Assembly (NCBI GenBank): GCA_002399505.1
Contig: DHDT01000019.1
Coordinates: 1-37,214 of the forward strand
Source: Caryophanales bacterium UBA4869
GTDB lineage: Bacteria; Bacillota_I; Bacilli_A; RFN20; CAG-288
Direction: 5' to 3'
Length of the DNA stretch: 37,214 nucleotides
This document shows, piece by piece, positions 8,975 to 17,412 of this stretch. The position numbers and the translations under genes were made by a program. Under the pieces are notes generated by a model that saw nothing but the letters and a program-made list of their open reading frames with translations, did not search any database and was not told the origin of the DNA. Within the stretch, counting starts at the first letter, position 1. Each line of letters begins with the position of its first letter.

Positions 8975-10021
8975 CTACTCTTTTCTCATGTGCCCTTTTC
9001 TGGAATGAATTCTGATAGATCCACCTTGAGTCTTCACCAATGACTTAGCATAGTCGATAGCCTGAGCCTGCGTGTCGAAGAGCTTGATAGCTTTCTGTCC
9101 GGTAGCTAATTTGACCTGCCAGACACCAGAAGGCTGTCTTCCGATATGATAAACACGAGGTCCGTCTCCATAGCCTTTTGCCTTAGCTTCCTTCTCAGCT
9201 TTGATCTCGTTCTTCTCTTCCTCTTCTTCACTTCCCTCATCTACTTCTTCAATTTTGATATCTTCTTTTTTCTTCATATTATCGTCTCCTTTTTCACTAT
9301 CATCGTTCTTCTCTTCTTTCACATCGTCAACAGACTCTTCTTTGACTTCTTTTTCATCATTATCAGTGCAAGGCAGAGCTTCTGCCGTTTTCTTTTCTTT
9401 GTTCAACACGTTTGTGCCAAGAACTAAAAGGAAAGAGATTATCTCTGTTCCTATGACCATTCCTAACACCCAGAGAAGAGAAACCCACCATTGCTGATTG
9501 TTGATGTCCATGAAGAAGTAAGGAGGTTCAATAGTATTTACGGCAACAAGAGGAATGATTATAGCCGCATAAAGAACCATAGGTATGACTCCGTAGAGGG
9601 AATCAAAGAACGAGAATCTTTCTCCTTTGTCTATATCTATAAAGAGGAAGGAGATAATTCCGATAAGCGGGAAGACCGTATGTACCCAGAGAGAATAAGA
9701 TGGCTCATATGCCATACTCCATCTGCCGGTAATTGGACAAAGACAGCAATAGACAGTAATCAGAGTCAGAGTTACACCGACTGTACCAGCAAGTTTAAAA
9801 ATCAGAGCGGCTTTAGGCACTTTTGTTCCCTTTATAATACTTATTGTCTGGAAAAGAGCAAAGACTAAGGCGGAAAGAGCAAAGAGAATGTTGCTGTCAT
9901 TAGTGAACATGACAAATGTATTCGTTCCGTTCTTTAGATAGTGAAGGCAAAGGACGACAGCTTCTCCCAGAAATACCAAATATGACAGAACAGCGGAAAC
10001 AAGCTTTCGATTTCTATTCAT
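8975..10021 (-). CDS. Membrane protein: Pr6Pr-like N-terminal domain, acidic linker, C-terminal DUF2188-like domain
   Basis: A protein of 348 residues. About 200 residues form six or seven membrane helices with features of the Pr6Pr / FAR-17a/AIG1-like fold: an FTNDSNI motif after the second helix and WVHTVFPLIG later. This fold assignment is tentative. An extremely acidic, low-complexity Glu/Asp/Lys linker spans about 210-285. The last 60 residues (YHIGRQPSGVWQVKLATGQK, then Phe-Asp-Thr, AxxYAKSL and IRIHSRKGHMRKE) match the DUF2188 pattern of a small beta-hairpin plus helix domain. The biochemical role is unknown. It lies between dnaA and dnaN on the opposite strand, so it is transcribed against the fork leaving oriC. 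A modest SD-like AAGGA lies upstream of the ATG. Confidence 0.72.
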   Translation of the reverse strand: MNRNRKLVSAVLSYLVFLGEAVVLCLHYLKNGTNTFVMFTNDSNILFALSALVFALFQTISIIKGTKVPKAALIFKLAGTVGVTLTLITVYCCLCPITGRWSMAYEPSYSLWVHTVFPLIGIISFLFIDIDKGERFSFFDSLYGVIPMVLYAAIIIPLVAVNTIEPPYFFMDINNQQWWVSLLWVLGMVIGTEIISFLLVLGTNVLNKEKKTAEALPCTDNDEKEVKEESVDDVKEEKNDDSEKGDDNMKKKEDIKIEEVDEGSEEEEEKNEIKAEKEAKAKGYGDGPRVYHIGRQPSGVWQVKLATGQKAIKLFDTQAQAIDYAKSLVKTQGGSIRIHSRKGHMRKE

Positions 10022-10251
10022 GGCGGGATTATTCCTTTCTTACCATTTCAATTTTAATTCATATAAAAGAAAAAAGATAATTATTTATCTGCAAATACCT
10101 TTTTATTTGCTCTTTCTTCTAAAATTTATTCTCAATATCATCAGAACATAATAGATTGAGTGTAAATCCCATTTTTTATAAAATGCGTTCTAATTGTGAA
10201 TGTTCTTAATAAATGCTATTCTTATCGTGATATAAAGAGATCAGTAAATTT
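10022..10251. promoter_or_regulatory. Divergent intergenic region with tandem hairpins and promoter
   Basis: 230 bp between divergently transcribed genes. Two small inverted repeats stand side by side: AGATAA-TTAT-TTATCT (10075-10090) and GCAAAT-8 nt-ATTTGC (10091-10110). Neither is G+C-rich enough for a terminator. For the rightward gene, -35 TTGTGA (10194-10199), a 17-bp spacer and -10 TATTCT (10217-10222) with an upstream TG (extended -10) make a credible promoter. The SD is the weak AAAGAGA (10234-10240). No DnaA boxes seen. Confidence 0.5.
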
Positions 10252-12468
10252 ATGAAAAAAATCAAATTCAAATTTCTCTTGTTGCCTCTTTCGTTCGCTT
10301 TGTCAGTCTCCTCCTGTGATCAGGTCACTTTTGCAAGTTCGATAACTGATAATTCTTCTGTTTCTTCTTCCGTTACAGCTGGAGTCACTTCTGATAGCGG
10401 CAATAAAACAGATTCTTCTAAAACAGATTCTTCTGCCCCTTCTTTTCCTGACAGCTCGATTTCAGCCGGTGCTTCAACAACGGGTTCCAATTCTAAAGAT
10501 GACGAAGACAATGATAAACATAACAATCTTGATAAGCTGATTGATAAAATCACTCTTTCTATCGATAATATCAGTGAAAAATACCTTTCTGACATCACTG
10601 CGACTGATATAAAAGTCTCCGTTTTTGATACAAAGCTATATAAAATCACTCTGGAATTAGACAAAGATTCCAAGGAAAACTCCTTAGAGGTCGAATATTA
10701 TCTGACTGAGATAAAAACCGACAAAAAATCAAAAAAGAAAGAAAAAGAATTCACAGGTTTCAAGCTTCCTGAATACGAAATTGAAAAGAATCTGAATATC
10801 ACTGGATTCGATGCTGACAAAAGCATAGATGAAGGATCTTCTTTTTCTTTCTCCGTCTCTCTTGCTTCTAAGCCCAGAAACAACATCGATATCTCGTTGT
10901 CTCTTTCAAATGAAAACGGAACTCTTTCTTCTTCTCTTTTAACCTTTACTCCTCTTGATTTCAGCACTTATAAGAATGTTTCCTTATCAACCATAAAAGA
11001 CACTTCTTTTGATGACAAAGACGTCTATGTTTCTTTTTCTCATTCAGGAAAAGAAATCAAAAAACGCCATTTAATCATTAAAAACATCGATATTATAGAA
11101 AAACCAACTATTATTTTTCCTTCTTCTTTGACTATCAAAAAGAATAAAAGAAGCAGTTTCTCAATATCTTTAGACAAAGCACCGAATGAAAGCACTGAAA
11201 TATCTATTTCGTCTTCCAGTGACAAAGTGACCTTCGACAATAAGATTCTTGTCTTTGATAAGAACAACTACAAGACAGAACAGGCCTTCTTCTTTACGAT
11301 AGAAGAAGCCGAGACTGCTTCTTCTATCACTTTCACCTTGTCTTCTAAAGGTCTTGTCTCCAAGCAGATTCAAGTAGACATAGAAGAAACCGAAAAGGAA
11401 AACTTTGAATACTTAATTCCCTTTGAATCAGGCTTTATAACTGATCCCGTCTATTATTACACCGCCTATTATGACGTCGATTTCAAAATAGAAAAACTGT
11501 CTGTATCCTTTAACAGTTCAGATGTGTTTACCGATATCACAGAGATCATGGACTCGACTTTCACAAACAACGCCTGCATGATCTATCTCAAGACTTTCAA
11601 TTTCTCTTCTAATCCTACAGTCAGATTAAAAGCCGATTATTCAAAAAAGACTGAAAAACTTGTCGGAAACCCCACTTTTGAATTAGAAGGATACCGGATA
11701 AAAGCCACTTTAGGTTCTTATACTGAGTATTTTCTTCCTTCTGCCGTCAGTCCTTATGCCCTGATCAATATTTCGACTGAAGTGAAACTTGAAAACTTCC
11801 TTCATTTCACAAGGGAATCGGCTTCCGGTGTCGTCGAAGAATTCTATCTGGCTTTACGTCCTAAATCTGGAAGCCGCTTAGCAGTAGATGGTTTATCTCC
11901 GACCAGCTTTGCCAAAGTGATAGAAGTCAGTAGTTATAGAAACAAAAGATTTTACGAACGGAACTTCCTTAACTACTATAGTTACAACAATGACTTGAAA
12001 GTCATTACTTTTAACGACAATACTTCAAAAGACTTAGATAACTATTCTGATTGGAAAATGACTTTAAACGAATCTGTCAATGTCTTCAATAAGACCATGG
12101 TATCCTTTGGATTAGATATCAGTTTAAAAGAAGATTCAGAAAGCAGAAACTCAGTTCATTACGGAGAACTGGATTTTGAAAGCCCTATGGGAGGAACCAC
12201 GGCCGGTCTTTGTAAATTCAGCGCAACAAATAACCGCTTTGAAATTTTCCTCAACAACGGTCCTTATGTACTCCCCACTAAGGAAAAAATGAGATCAGCT
12301 ATCACTCATGAGATAGGACATCTTCTGGGATTGGCCGATTTTCCTTATGCCTCATCCGATTCACTTTATTCTTATGGACGGGATTCAGAAGTTATATATT
12401 TCCAGCCTAACGACATCGTAACTTTCAGAAGCTGGATCGATAAAGAAAACACCTCCACTTTCTTCTAG
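10252..12468 (+). CDS. Secreted lipoprotein with Calx-beta-like repeats and C-terminal metzincin-type zinc motif
   Basis: A protein of 738 residues. Lipoprotein signal peptide with lipobox VSSC (Cys about residue 22), then a Ser/Thr/Asp-rich linker to about 90. Two related beta-rich segments (about 180-280 and 283-378) resemble Calx-beta-type repeats: DEGSSFSFSVSLASKP in one matches KKNKRSSFSISLDKAP in the other. The C-terminus has HEIGHLLGLAD with HExxH at 686-690 and the third ligand pattern HxxGxxD, as in metzincins (matrixin/M10-like). Only about 50 residues follow, enough for a Met-turn, but no clear Met-turn is seen. Likely an extracellular, membrane-anchored Zn protease; substrate unknown. 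It sits in the dnaA-dnaN interval and is unrelated to replication by sequence. Confidence 0.75.
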   Translation: MKKIKFKFLLLPLSFALSVSSCDQVTFASSITDNSSVSSSVTAGVTSDSGNKTDSSKTDSSAPSFPDSSISAGASTTGSNSKDDEDNDKHNNLDKLIDKITLSIDNISEKYLSDITATDIKVSVFDTKLYKITLELDKDSKENSLEVEYYLTEIKTDKKSKKKEKEFTGFKLPEYEIEKNLNITGFDADKSIDEGSSFSFSVSLASKPRNNIDISLSLSNENGTLSSSLLTFTPLDFSTYKNVSLSTIKDTSFDDKDVYVSFSHSGKEIKKRHLIIKNIDIIEKPTIIFPSSLTIKKNKRSSFSISLDKAPNESTEISISSSSDKVTFDNKILVFDKNNYKTEQAFFFTIEEAETASSITFTLSSKGLVSKQIQVDIEETEKENFEYLIPFESGFITDPVYYYTAYYDVDFKIEKLSVSFNSSDVFTDITEIMDSTFTNNACMIYLKTFNFSSNPTVRLKADYSKKTEKLVGNPTFELEGYRIKATLGSYTEYFLPSAVSPYALINISTEVKLENFLHFTRESASGVVEEFYLALRPKSGSRLAVDGLSPTSFAKVIEVSSYRNKRFYERNFLNYYSYNNDLKVITFNDNTSKDLDNYSDWKMTLNESVNVFNKTMVSFGLDISLKEDSESRNSVHYGELDFESPMGGTTAGLCKFSATNNRFEIFLNNGPYVLPTKEKMRSAITHEIGHLLGLADFPYASSDSLYSYGRDSEVIYFQPNDIVTFRSWIDKENTSTFF

Positions 12469-12563
12469 TTTTATAGGTTTTACTGCACAAGATAATGACT
12501 AGTTTTCTGATTTAGAATCTTTTGAAATCACTCTGGTTTCCTGGGGTTTTTAAGTTATATCCG

Positions 12564-12599
12564 GATTTATCCACAATCGTTGTGGATAAATCCTTTTTT
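12564..12599 (+). terminator. Terminator-like hairpin made of two inverted DnaA boxes
   Basis: GATTTATCCACAA (12564-12576) and its exact reverse complement (12580-12592) are separated by TCG and followed by CTTTTTT. It is the first terminator-shaped structure after the lipoprotein stop at 12468, so the box pair may also end that transcript. The stem is A+T-rich, so termination strength is uncertain. Confidence 0.5.
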
Positions 12600-12913
12600 A
12601 TCAACAGAGAATGTGGATAGATTTCGTTCAACAACACATAAATAAAATAAAAAGAAATCTATGAAAAGCTTCGTGTTTCACGATAGTTTTCACACTTATC
12701 GCAACTTAGACAAAACAAAAGATTTTTCAGTTATCCACCAATCCACAGCCCCTTATTATTATCATTATCTGTAGTATTCTTTAGATTACTATATTAAGCC
12801 TTGAGGCTTGACTGACTTAATCGAAGAAAAGACGAAACGGAGCAAGGAACGAAAAAGATAAAAAATGTTGATGGATATTGAGGTTTTGTCTTTTAAATAA
12901 AGGTCTTATAGAC

Positions 12914-12950
12914 TATAATATTATTAATATATTTATTTAATATAGAGAGG
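12914..12950 (+). promoter_or_regulatory. dnaN: Putative dnaN promoter -10 and ribosome binding site
   Basis: Consensus -10 TATAAT at 12914-12919; the -35 is weak (T-rich around 12886-12896). SD GAGAGG at 12945-12950 is 10 nt before the ATG. Because dnaA has its own terminator and an inverted gene intervenes, dnaN needs its own promoter here. Confidence 0.55.
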
Positions 12951-12960
12951 ATTTTTAAAA

Positions 12961-14121
12961 ATGAAGTTAACTATAAAAAGACAGGAATTTTTAAGACTTC
13001 TTACCTTTGTCAGTCAGGCTATCCCAGCCAAATCAGCTGAGAGTCAGTTTATGAATTTCCTTTTAGACTGCAAAGAAGACAGCCTTTCAATCATTGCCAG
13101 TGATGGCACTATCTCTGCCAAGATTGCAACTAAGGCCAAAGATGAAAAGGGCAATGATGTGATCATCAATGCCGAACCTGGTCTTATTCAGACTCCTGCC
13201 AAATATCTTCTTGATATCGTAAGCAAGATGGGCGGTGATGTCGTCACTCTCAACATGGTTGACACCAACTATCTCAATATCTCCGATGATTCCACTAATT
13301 TCAATCTCATCACCAAAGCGGGTGAAGAATATCCCAATGTCGATTTGAATGTTCCTGAAGACAACCAGGGATTTAAAGTGTCTTTAGGTGATTTAAAGAA
13401 ACTCTTTGATACCACCTCTTATGCAGTTGCAACCAAAGGTCCCAAAGATCTTTATTACGGAATCAATGTTTCGGTGAGATCTGGAAAACTGTATTTTATG
13501 ACTACTGATTCTTATCGTATGGCCAGAATGGCCGTCAATGAGAAGGATAACGATGCCGCTTTCTCTTTCACCTGCCCTGTCAAAGCCTTATCGATGGTAA
13601 CTAATATTGTCACTAACGGCGAATGTGTCATCTACTTCGATGAACAGAGAGCTCTCTTTGTCGCTGACGGTGTGACTCTGTCCACTCGTCTTATCAGAGG
13701 AGACTTCCCTTCAATCGATAGAATAATTCCTTCTTCTTTCCCCTATTCTGTCAGCGTCGAAAAGGACGAATTCTTAGCAGCTGCTGACCGTGTGAGAATC
13801 ATCTCTTCCGCTGAAGACAAGAATTCTCAGGTCAAGTTTACAATCTCCCGTGACACCGGTGTCACTATCTCTGCCCGTTCCACCAATTATGGAAACTCGC
13901 AGGAAATCCTCAGAAGAGCTTCCTATGTCCTTCCTGACGGAGAAGATATCTTCGAGATCGGCTTCAATGTCGATTTTGCTGTTGCGGCTGTCAGAGCTCT
14001 GGCTTCTGAAAAGGTCACATTCGTCTTCGCCGCTCCTACTAGAATGTTCATGGTCAAGAATGATGATCCTGAAAATATTCAGATTGTCACTCCGATCAGA
14101 ATGAACACCTTTAACGATTAG
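12961..14121 (+). CDS. dnaN: DNA polymerase III sliding clamp, beta subunit
   Basis: A protein of 386 residues, typical beta-clamp length, forming the ring dimer that tethers the replicative polymerase. Family features include the N-terminal MKLTIKRQEFLRLLTFVSQA, the mid segment YAVATKGPKDLYYGINV, then TTDSYRMA (the TDsyRla-type hallmark), LIRGDFPSIDRIIPSSFP in domain 2-3, and a C-terminal VTPIRMN ending (VMPmR.-type). Separated from dnaA by two foreign genes and transcribed co-directionally with the fork. A strong terminator follows, so it is probably monocistronic. Confidence 0.98.
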   Translation: MKLTIKRQEFLRLLTFVSQAIPAKSAESQFMNFLLDCKEDSLSIIASDGTISAKIATKAKDEKGNDVIINAEPGLIQTPAKYLLDIVSKMGGDVVTLNMVDTNYLNISDDSTNFNLITKAGEEYPNVDLNVPEDNQGFKVSLGDLKKLFDTTSYAVATKGPKDLYYGINVSVRSGKLYFMTTDSYRMARMAVNEKDNDAAFSFTCPVKALSMVTNIVTNGECVIYFDEQRALFVADGVTLSTRLIRGDFPSIDRIIPSSFPYSVSVEKDEFLAAADRVRIISSAEDKNSQVKFTISRDTGVTISARSTNYGNSQEILRRASYVLPDGEDIFEIGFNVDFAVAAVRALASEKVTFVFAAPTRMFMVKNDDPENIQIVTPIRMNTFND

Positions 14122-14127
14122 TATCTC

Positions 14128-14170
14128 AAAGCACAGAAAGACAGTCTGATTCTTCTTTCTGTGCTTTTTT
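14128..14170 (+). terminator. Rho-independent terminator after dnaN
   Basis: Stem AAAGCACAGAAAGA (14128-14141) with exact complement TCTTTCTGTGCTTT (14154-14167), followed by a T-run. It begins 6 nt after the dnaN stop. Confidence 0.92.
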
Positions 14171-14311
14171 ATGTCTTTTTTACCGCCTTTGAAGTAGAAG
14201 GCCTCCAATATTTTAGAAACGAGAAATAACAAGAGAAGAAAAAAGAGCAATATAAAAGAATCATAAAGACCCTTAATCCAAGATTATTACCCTGTTTTTG
14301 TCTTCTTTTAC

Positions 14312-14358
14312 TGATATAATCTAAGCAATAGAGAAACTTTTTATAGTTTGCGGGAAGG
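14312..14358 (+). promoter_or_regulatory. Extended -10 promoter and RBS of the coiled-coil gene
   Basis: TGATATAAT at 14312-14320 is a perfect extended -10 (TGnTATAAT) with no good -35. SD GGGAAGG at 14352-14358 lies 6 nt before the ATG. The remaining 14171-14311 is AT-rich with no recognised feature. Confidence 0.6.
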
Positions 14359-14364
14359 TAAAAG

Positions 14365-17300
14365 ATGGATAAAGAAACAGCGCTTCAAATCTGGCAGGAG
14401 CTATACGGAGACAAAGAAGAAGCCTATGATTACGCTTCTCATAAGATGAGAAGAGACGATTTTGACAATGTTGATTCTGAATTCGGCTGGAAAATCGATC
14501 ATAAGCAGCCTCTCTATAACGGCGGTCTGGATTTCGGATTCAATCTCGTTCCGGCCAGTATCGATACGATAGATCTTCGCGGAGGTCGAACCTCGTTTAA
14601 AGTCGGTCATCTGCGGTTAGAAGTCCGCAAAGGACCTAAATATGGAACTTTCTCAGTCTATGATGTGACTGATTCCAATCATCCTATTTCTATGGAGCCT
14701 AACGAGGACAATCAAGACCCTGCTTATAACAAGAACAGGACTGATTTCAGTTTAGGCATCAATCAGGAAGCACCTGTTGATTTTTCGGCTCAGTTTTCTT
14801 CACCATTGGTTTCTGATACTTTGATTCACGAAGTGATCAAAGCAGACGAAAATGAGGCCTTTGACGCTGTTAACAGCAAGGAAGAGACTGAAAACAAAGA
14901 AGAGACTGACGAAGATCAGAACAAGACTGAAGAAACAAATGGTGACATCATAGAAGAAGATAAAACGGATGTAACTGCTTCTGATTTATCAGAGGAGACA
15001 AAAGAAGAAAAGCCTTCTTTGGAAGAACAGGTTATTGAAGAAAATGCTGTCGAGAACAATAATGATGACGACAGCACTGAAATAACCAAAGACACTGAGG
15101 AAACTGAAGAAGAGACGGCAGATGAAGAACAGGAAAACAAGCAAAATGAAGTAGACGAATTGAGAGAGATGATAAAGGCGAAAGATACAGAGATTGAAAG
15201 ACTTAACACTGAGCTTTCTTCCTTGAAAGAAGAAAACCAGGAAGAAAATCATTCCGAAGAAGAGAAGAAAGAACTGAATGATAGAATTGATGCTCTGACT
15301 AAAGAGCTTTTAGATATCAAGAACGAAAACCTACGCAAAGAAGAAGAAAACAAAGCCTATTTATCTGAAAAAGAACAATTATCAATTCAAAGAGACCAAT
15401 TGATATCTGAAAAAGAAGAACATACGCGAAAAGAAGCTGATGACAAAGCCAAAATCGATTCTTTTGAAAACGAAAAGAAAACTCTCAACGACGACATCGA
15501 TATTCTCAGAAATCAGATCTATGGCCTTAAAACTGAGATTGTCAGGCTTAATTCTTCCTTAGATCAGACTTTGGAAGAAAAGAACAGCATAATCACCGAC
15601 TCTTCTTCTGTCAAAGCTGAAAATGAGACTGTCAGACAAAAGAACCAGGCTTTGGAAAAAGAGATTGCCCTTCTTAAAGAACAAGACGGAAAACTGGCAG
15701 ATGAAAATGAAAACTATAAAAACAGTCAGGAGTCTTTTGACGAGAATCTAAAAGAACAGCTCTCCTCTTTGAAAGCAGATAAAGAAAAGCTCTTATCTGA
15801 AAAAGAAAAGCAGGAAGAAGTCCTCAACAGTCTGGCTTTTGAGATAACAAATCTCAAGAGTGACAACCAGAGAAAAGATCAGATCATCTCTTCTTTCTCT
15901 TCTGTCAAAGCTCAAGAAGAGAATACCAGGGTTTCTGAAAATGATGAACGTGTCGAAGAAATCAAAAGTCTGAAGTCTAAGATTGAGAATATAGAAGCAG
16001 AAAAGAACGAAGAAAAAGAAAAACTGTCTGCTCTTTTGAATGATAAAGACAATGCCGATAAAGAAAACATCAAACTGAAAGAACAGATTGAAAATATCCA
16101 AAAAGAACTTATTTCCTTACAGGACAAAGAAGCATTAGAATCTATGGCTTCTGACGAGAATAAGAAAGCTCTCGATGAAGAAAACAGAGTTATCAAAGGA
16201 CAGAACTCCTTCTTTAAGGCATCAGGAAAAGAAGACAAGTATGAAGAAGCTTCTTCTTCTCTTAAAGAGCAGGAACTTCCTGAAACCGTTGAAAACTATC
16301 AAAGTCTTATTCCTCTTCATCCTGAATGGTTCTATTCTTCCTCAGACTATCTAGGACCGGTTCCTGAAGCTTTTGATAGCACCAGTGAACAGATTGCAGA
16401 GAAAGAACTCGATGTCAGAGAATACCCAGAAGAGGATGTCTCCTATCTCAAAAAAGAAATTGAGAAGAGGAACAGGGCCATTCTGGCTTTTGAAGAAGTC
16501 TATACGGATGAATGCGATACAGCCACTGATTTTGCCGGACGGGAAATCAAAAAAGACCACTATCTGGATGAAGAACAATATGGTTTTGATTATCGGATCA
16601 TCAAAGACCGGGAAACCCAGAAAGAAACCTATATTGTCGCCAGTTTGAAATCCTTGGCTGATTTTAGAGAAGAAGAGACGTTTACCACTAACGGACATAG
16701 CTATCGTTTGGTTTCGAAAAGTGGCAGCTATAAGGTTGTTTCTGATGACTATATCAGTGATCCCTATGACTTTGATGAGGCCATCAAAGTCACATCCGAC
16801 ACTGCCAAAGAACAGACGCCGATGGTCTATCTCTTTGTCAAGACTATGGGAGCAACTATCTCTGACCCTGATCTGACACTTCAGAACAAGTTCTTTGCCA
16901 TCATCGATAAGACAGTAAAAAGATGCTGTCCTTCTTCCTTTATGGAAATGCAGACAGCTATCGGTACTAATCAGAATTACGCCTTCCTGACTTTTGACGG
17001 TTCTTCCGATTCCTGTTATCGGGAAGTCTATAATTATGCTATCCTTCTTAATTCCTATCGAAAAGAAATCAAGAAGGAAGGAGAACTCAATGCCGTGATT
17101 GTCATGGATCAGATTGAAGTTGAACCGGCTTTAAGACATCTTTCATTCGACAGGCTTTTCAACAAGACCAAGAATATCGGCTTAAGAGCTATCTTATATG
17201 AACTCAATATGACACCGGTGATCAACTCTACTATAAGAAGAACCATCCACATAGGACCTGAAGTACTTCCCTATCTCAACATCGACAAAAATAAGATCAC

Positions 17301-17412
17301 GGAATCTTTGCTCGGAAAGGGAAACTTCACATCTCTTTACAATTTCCACGATTCTTATTACGAGTGCCACTTTGTCTATGGATTGAAGAGACGGACTAAA
17401 GAAGAAGATTAA
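14365..17412 (+). CDS. Large coiled-coil protein with HNH-like domains at both ends (function unknown)
   Basis: A 1015-residue cytosolic protein with no signal peptide or membrane helix. Residues 1-90 follow the layout of a small HNH nuclease: an IWQELYGDKEEAYDYASHKM helix, then GWKIDHKQPLYNGG with Asp45-His46, and NL at Asn60. The final His/Asn region (TN..K in active relatives) is replaced by TIDLRGG. Residues 160-255 are very acidic. About 255-620 is a continuous Glu/Lys/Leu coiled coil. Residues about 703-800 look like a second, decayed copy of the N-terminal domain (DFAGREIKKDHY, EEQYGFDY, NGHSYRLVSKSGSYKV) without the Asp-His pair. The last 200 residues are a globular domain I do not recognise. 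It stands alone between dnaN and pepT, where recF is often found. A role in DNA binding or origin organisation is inference only. Confidence 0.7.
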   Translation: MDKETALQIWQELYGDKEEAYDYASHKMRRDDFDNVDSEFGWKIDHKQPLYNGGLDFGFNLVPASIDTIDLRGGRTSFKVGHLRLEVRKGPKYGTFSVYDVTDSNHPISMEPNEDNQDPAYNKNRTDFSLGINQEAPVDFSAQFSSPLVSDTLIHEVIKADENEAFDAVNSKEETENKEETDEDQNKTEETNGDIIEEDKTDVTASDLSEETKEEKPSLEEQVIEENAVENNNDDDSTEITKDTEETEEETADEEQENKQNEVDELREMIKAKDTEIERLNTELSSLKEENQEENHSEEEKKELNDRIDALTKELLDIKNENLRKEEENKAYLSEKEQLSIQRDQLISEKEEHTRKEADDKAKIDSFENEKKTLNDDIDILRNQIYGLKTEIVRLNSSLDQTLEEKNSIITDSSSVKAENETVRQKNQALEKEIALLKEQDGKLADENENYKNSQESFDENLKEQLSSLKADKEKLLSEKEKQEEVLNSLAFEITNLKSDNQRKDQIISSFSSVKAQEENTRVSENDERVEEIKSLKSKIENIEAEKNEEKEKLSALLNDKDNADKENIKLKEQIENIQKELISLQDKEALESMASDENKKALDEENRVIKGQNSFFKASGKEDKYEEASSSLKEQELPETVENYQSLIPLHPEWFYSSSDYLGPVPEAFDSTSEQIAEKELDVREYPEEDVSYLKKEIEKRNRAILAFEEVYTDECDTATDFAGREIKKDHYLDEEQYGFDYRIIKDRETQKETYIVASLKSLADFREEETFTTNGHSYRLVSKSGSYKVVSDDYISDPYDFDEAIKVTSDTAKEQTPMVYLFVKTMGATISDPDLTLQNKFFAIIDKTVKRCCPSSFMEMQTAIGTNQNYAFLTFDGSSDSCYREVYNYAILLNSYRKEIKKEGELNAVIVMDQIEVEPALRHLSFDRLFNKTKNIGLRAILYELNMTPVINSTIRRTIHIGPEVLPYLNIDKNKITESLLGKGNFTSLYNFHDSYYECHFVYGLKRRTKEED

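Larger units (their letters stand above)
12469..12960. other. oriC part 2: second DnaA-box cluster and dnaN leader
   Basis: Gene-free 492 bp. Perfect boxes: TTATCCACA 12567-12575 (+), TGTGGATAA 12581-12589 (-), TTATCAACA 12598-12606 (+). One-mismatch boxes: TGTGGATAG 12612-12620 (-) and TTATCCACC 12731-12739 (+). In many Firmicutes a DnaA-box group lies between dnaA and dnaN, and here it is retained just before dnaN although about 3.5 kb of other genes intervene. From 12741 to 12890 I see a small hairpin AAGCC-TTGA-GGCTT (12796-12809) and a purine-rich stretch with no recognisable element. Confidence 0.8.

Noticed and set aside
9146..9497. Hydrophobic or Ser-rich plus-strand reading frames opposite the acidic linker
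   Set aside because: They are mirror images of a Glu/Lys-rich repeat region of the real minus-strand gene and have no RBS.
12674..12689. Possible second parS (TGTTTCACG...) before dnaN
   Set aside because: Only the left half matches; the right half is not complementary, so it is no better than a chance half-site.
13774..14250. Minus-strand reading frame of 158 codons over the end of dnaN
   Set aside because: It overlaps the conserved end of dnaN and the terminator, and its sequence resembles no protein.
14916..16238. Several Ser/Phe-rich minus-strand frames inside the coiled-coil gene
   Set aside because: They arise from the complement of Glu/Lys codons in the coiled coil; no start signals.
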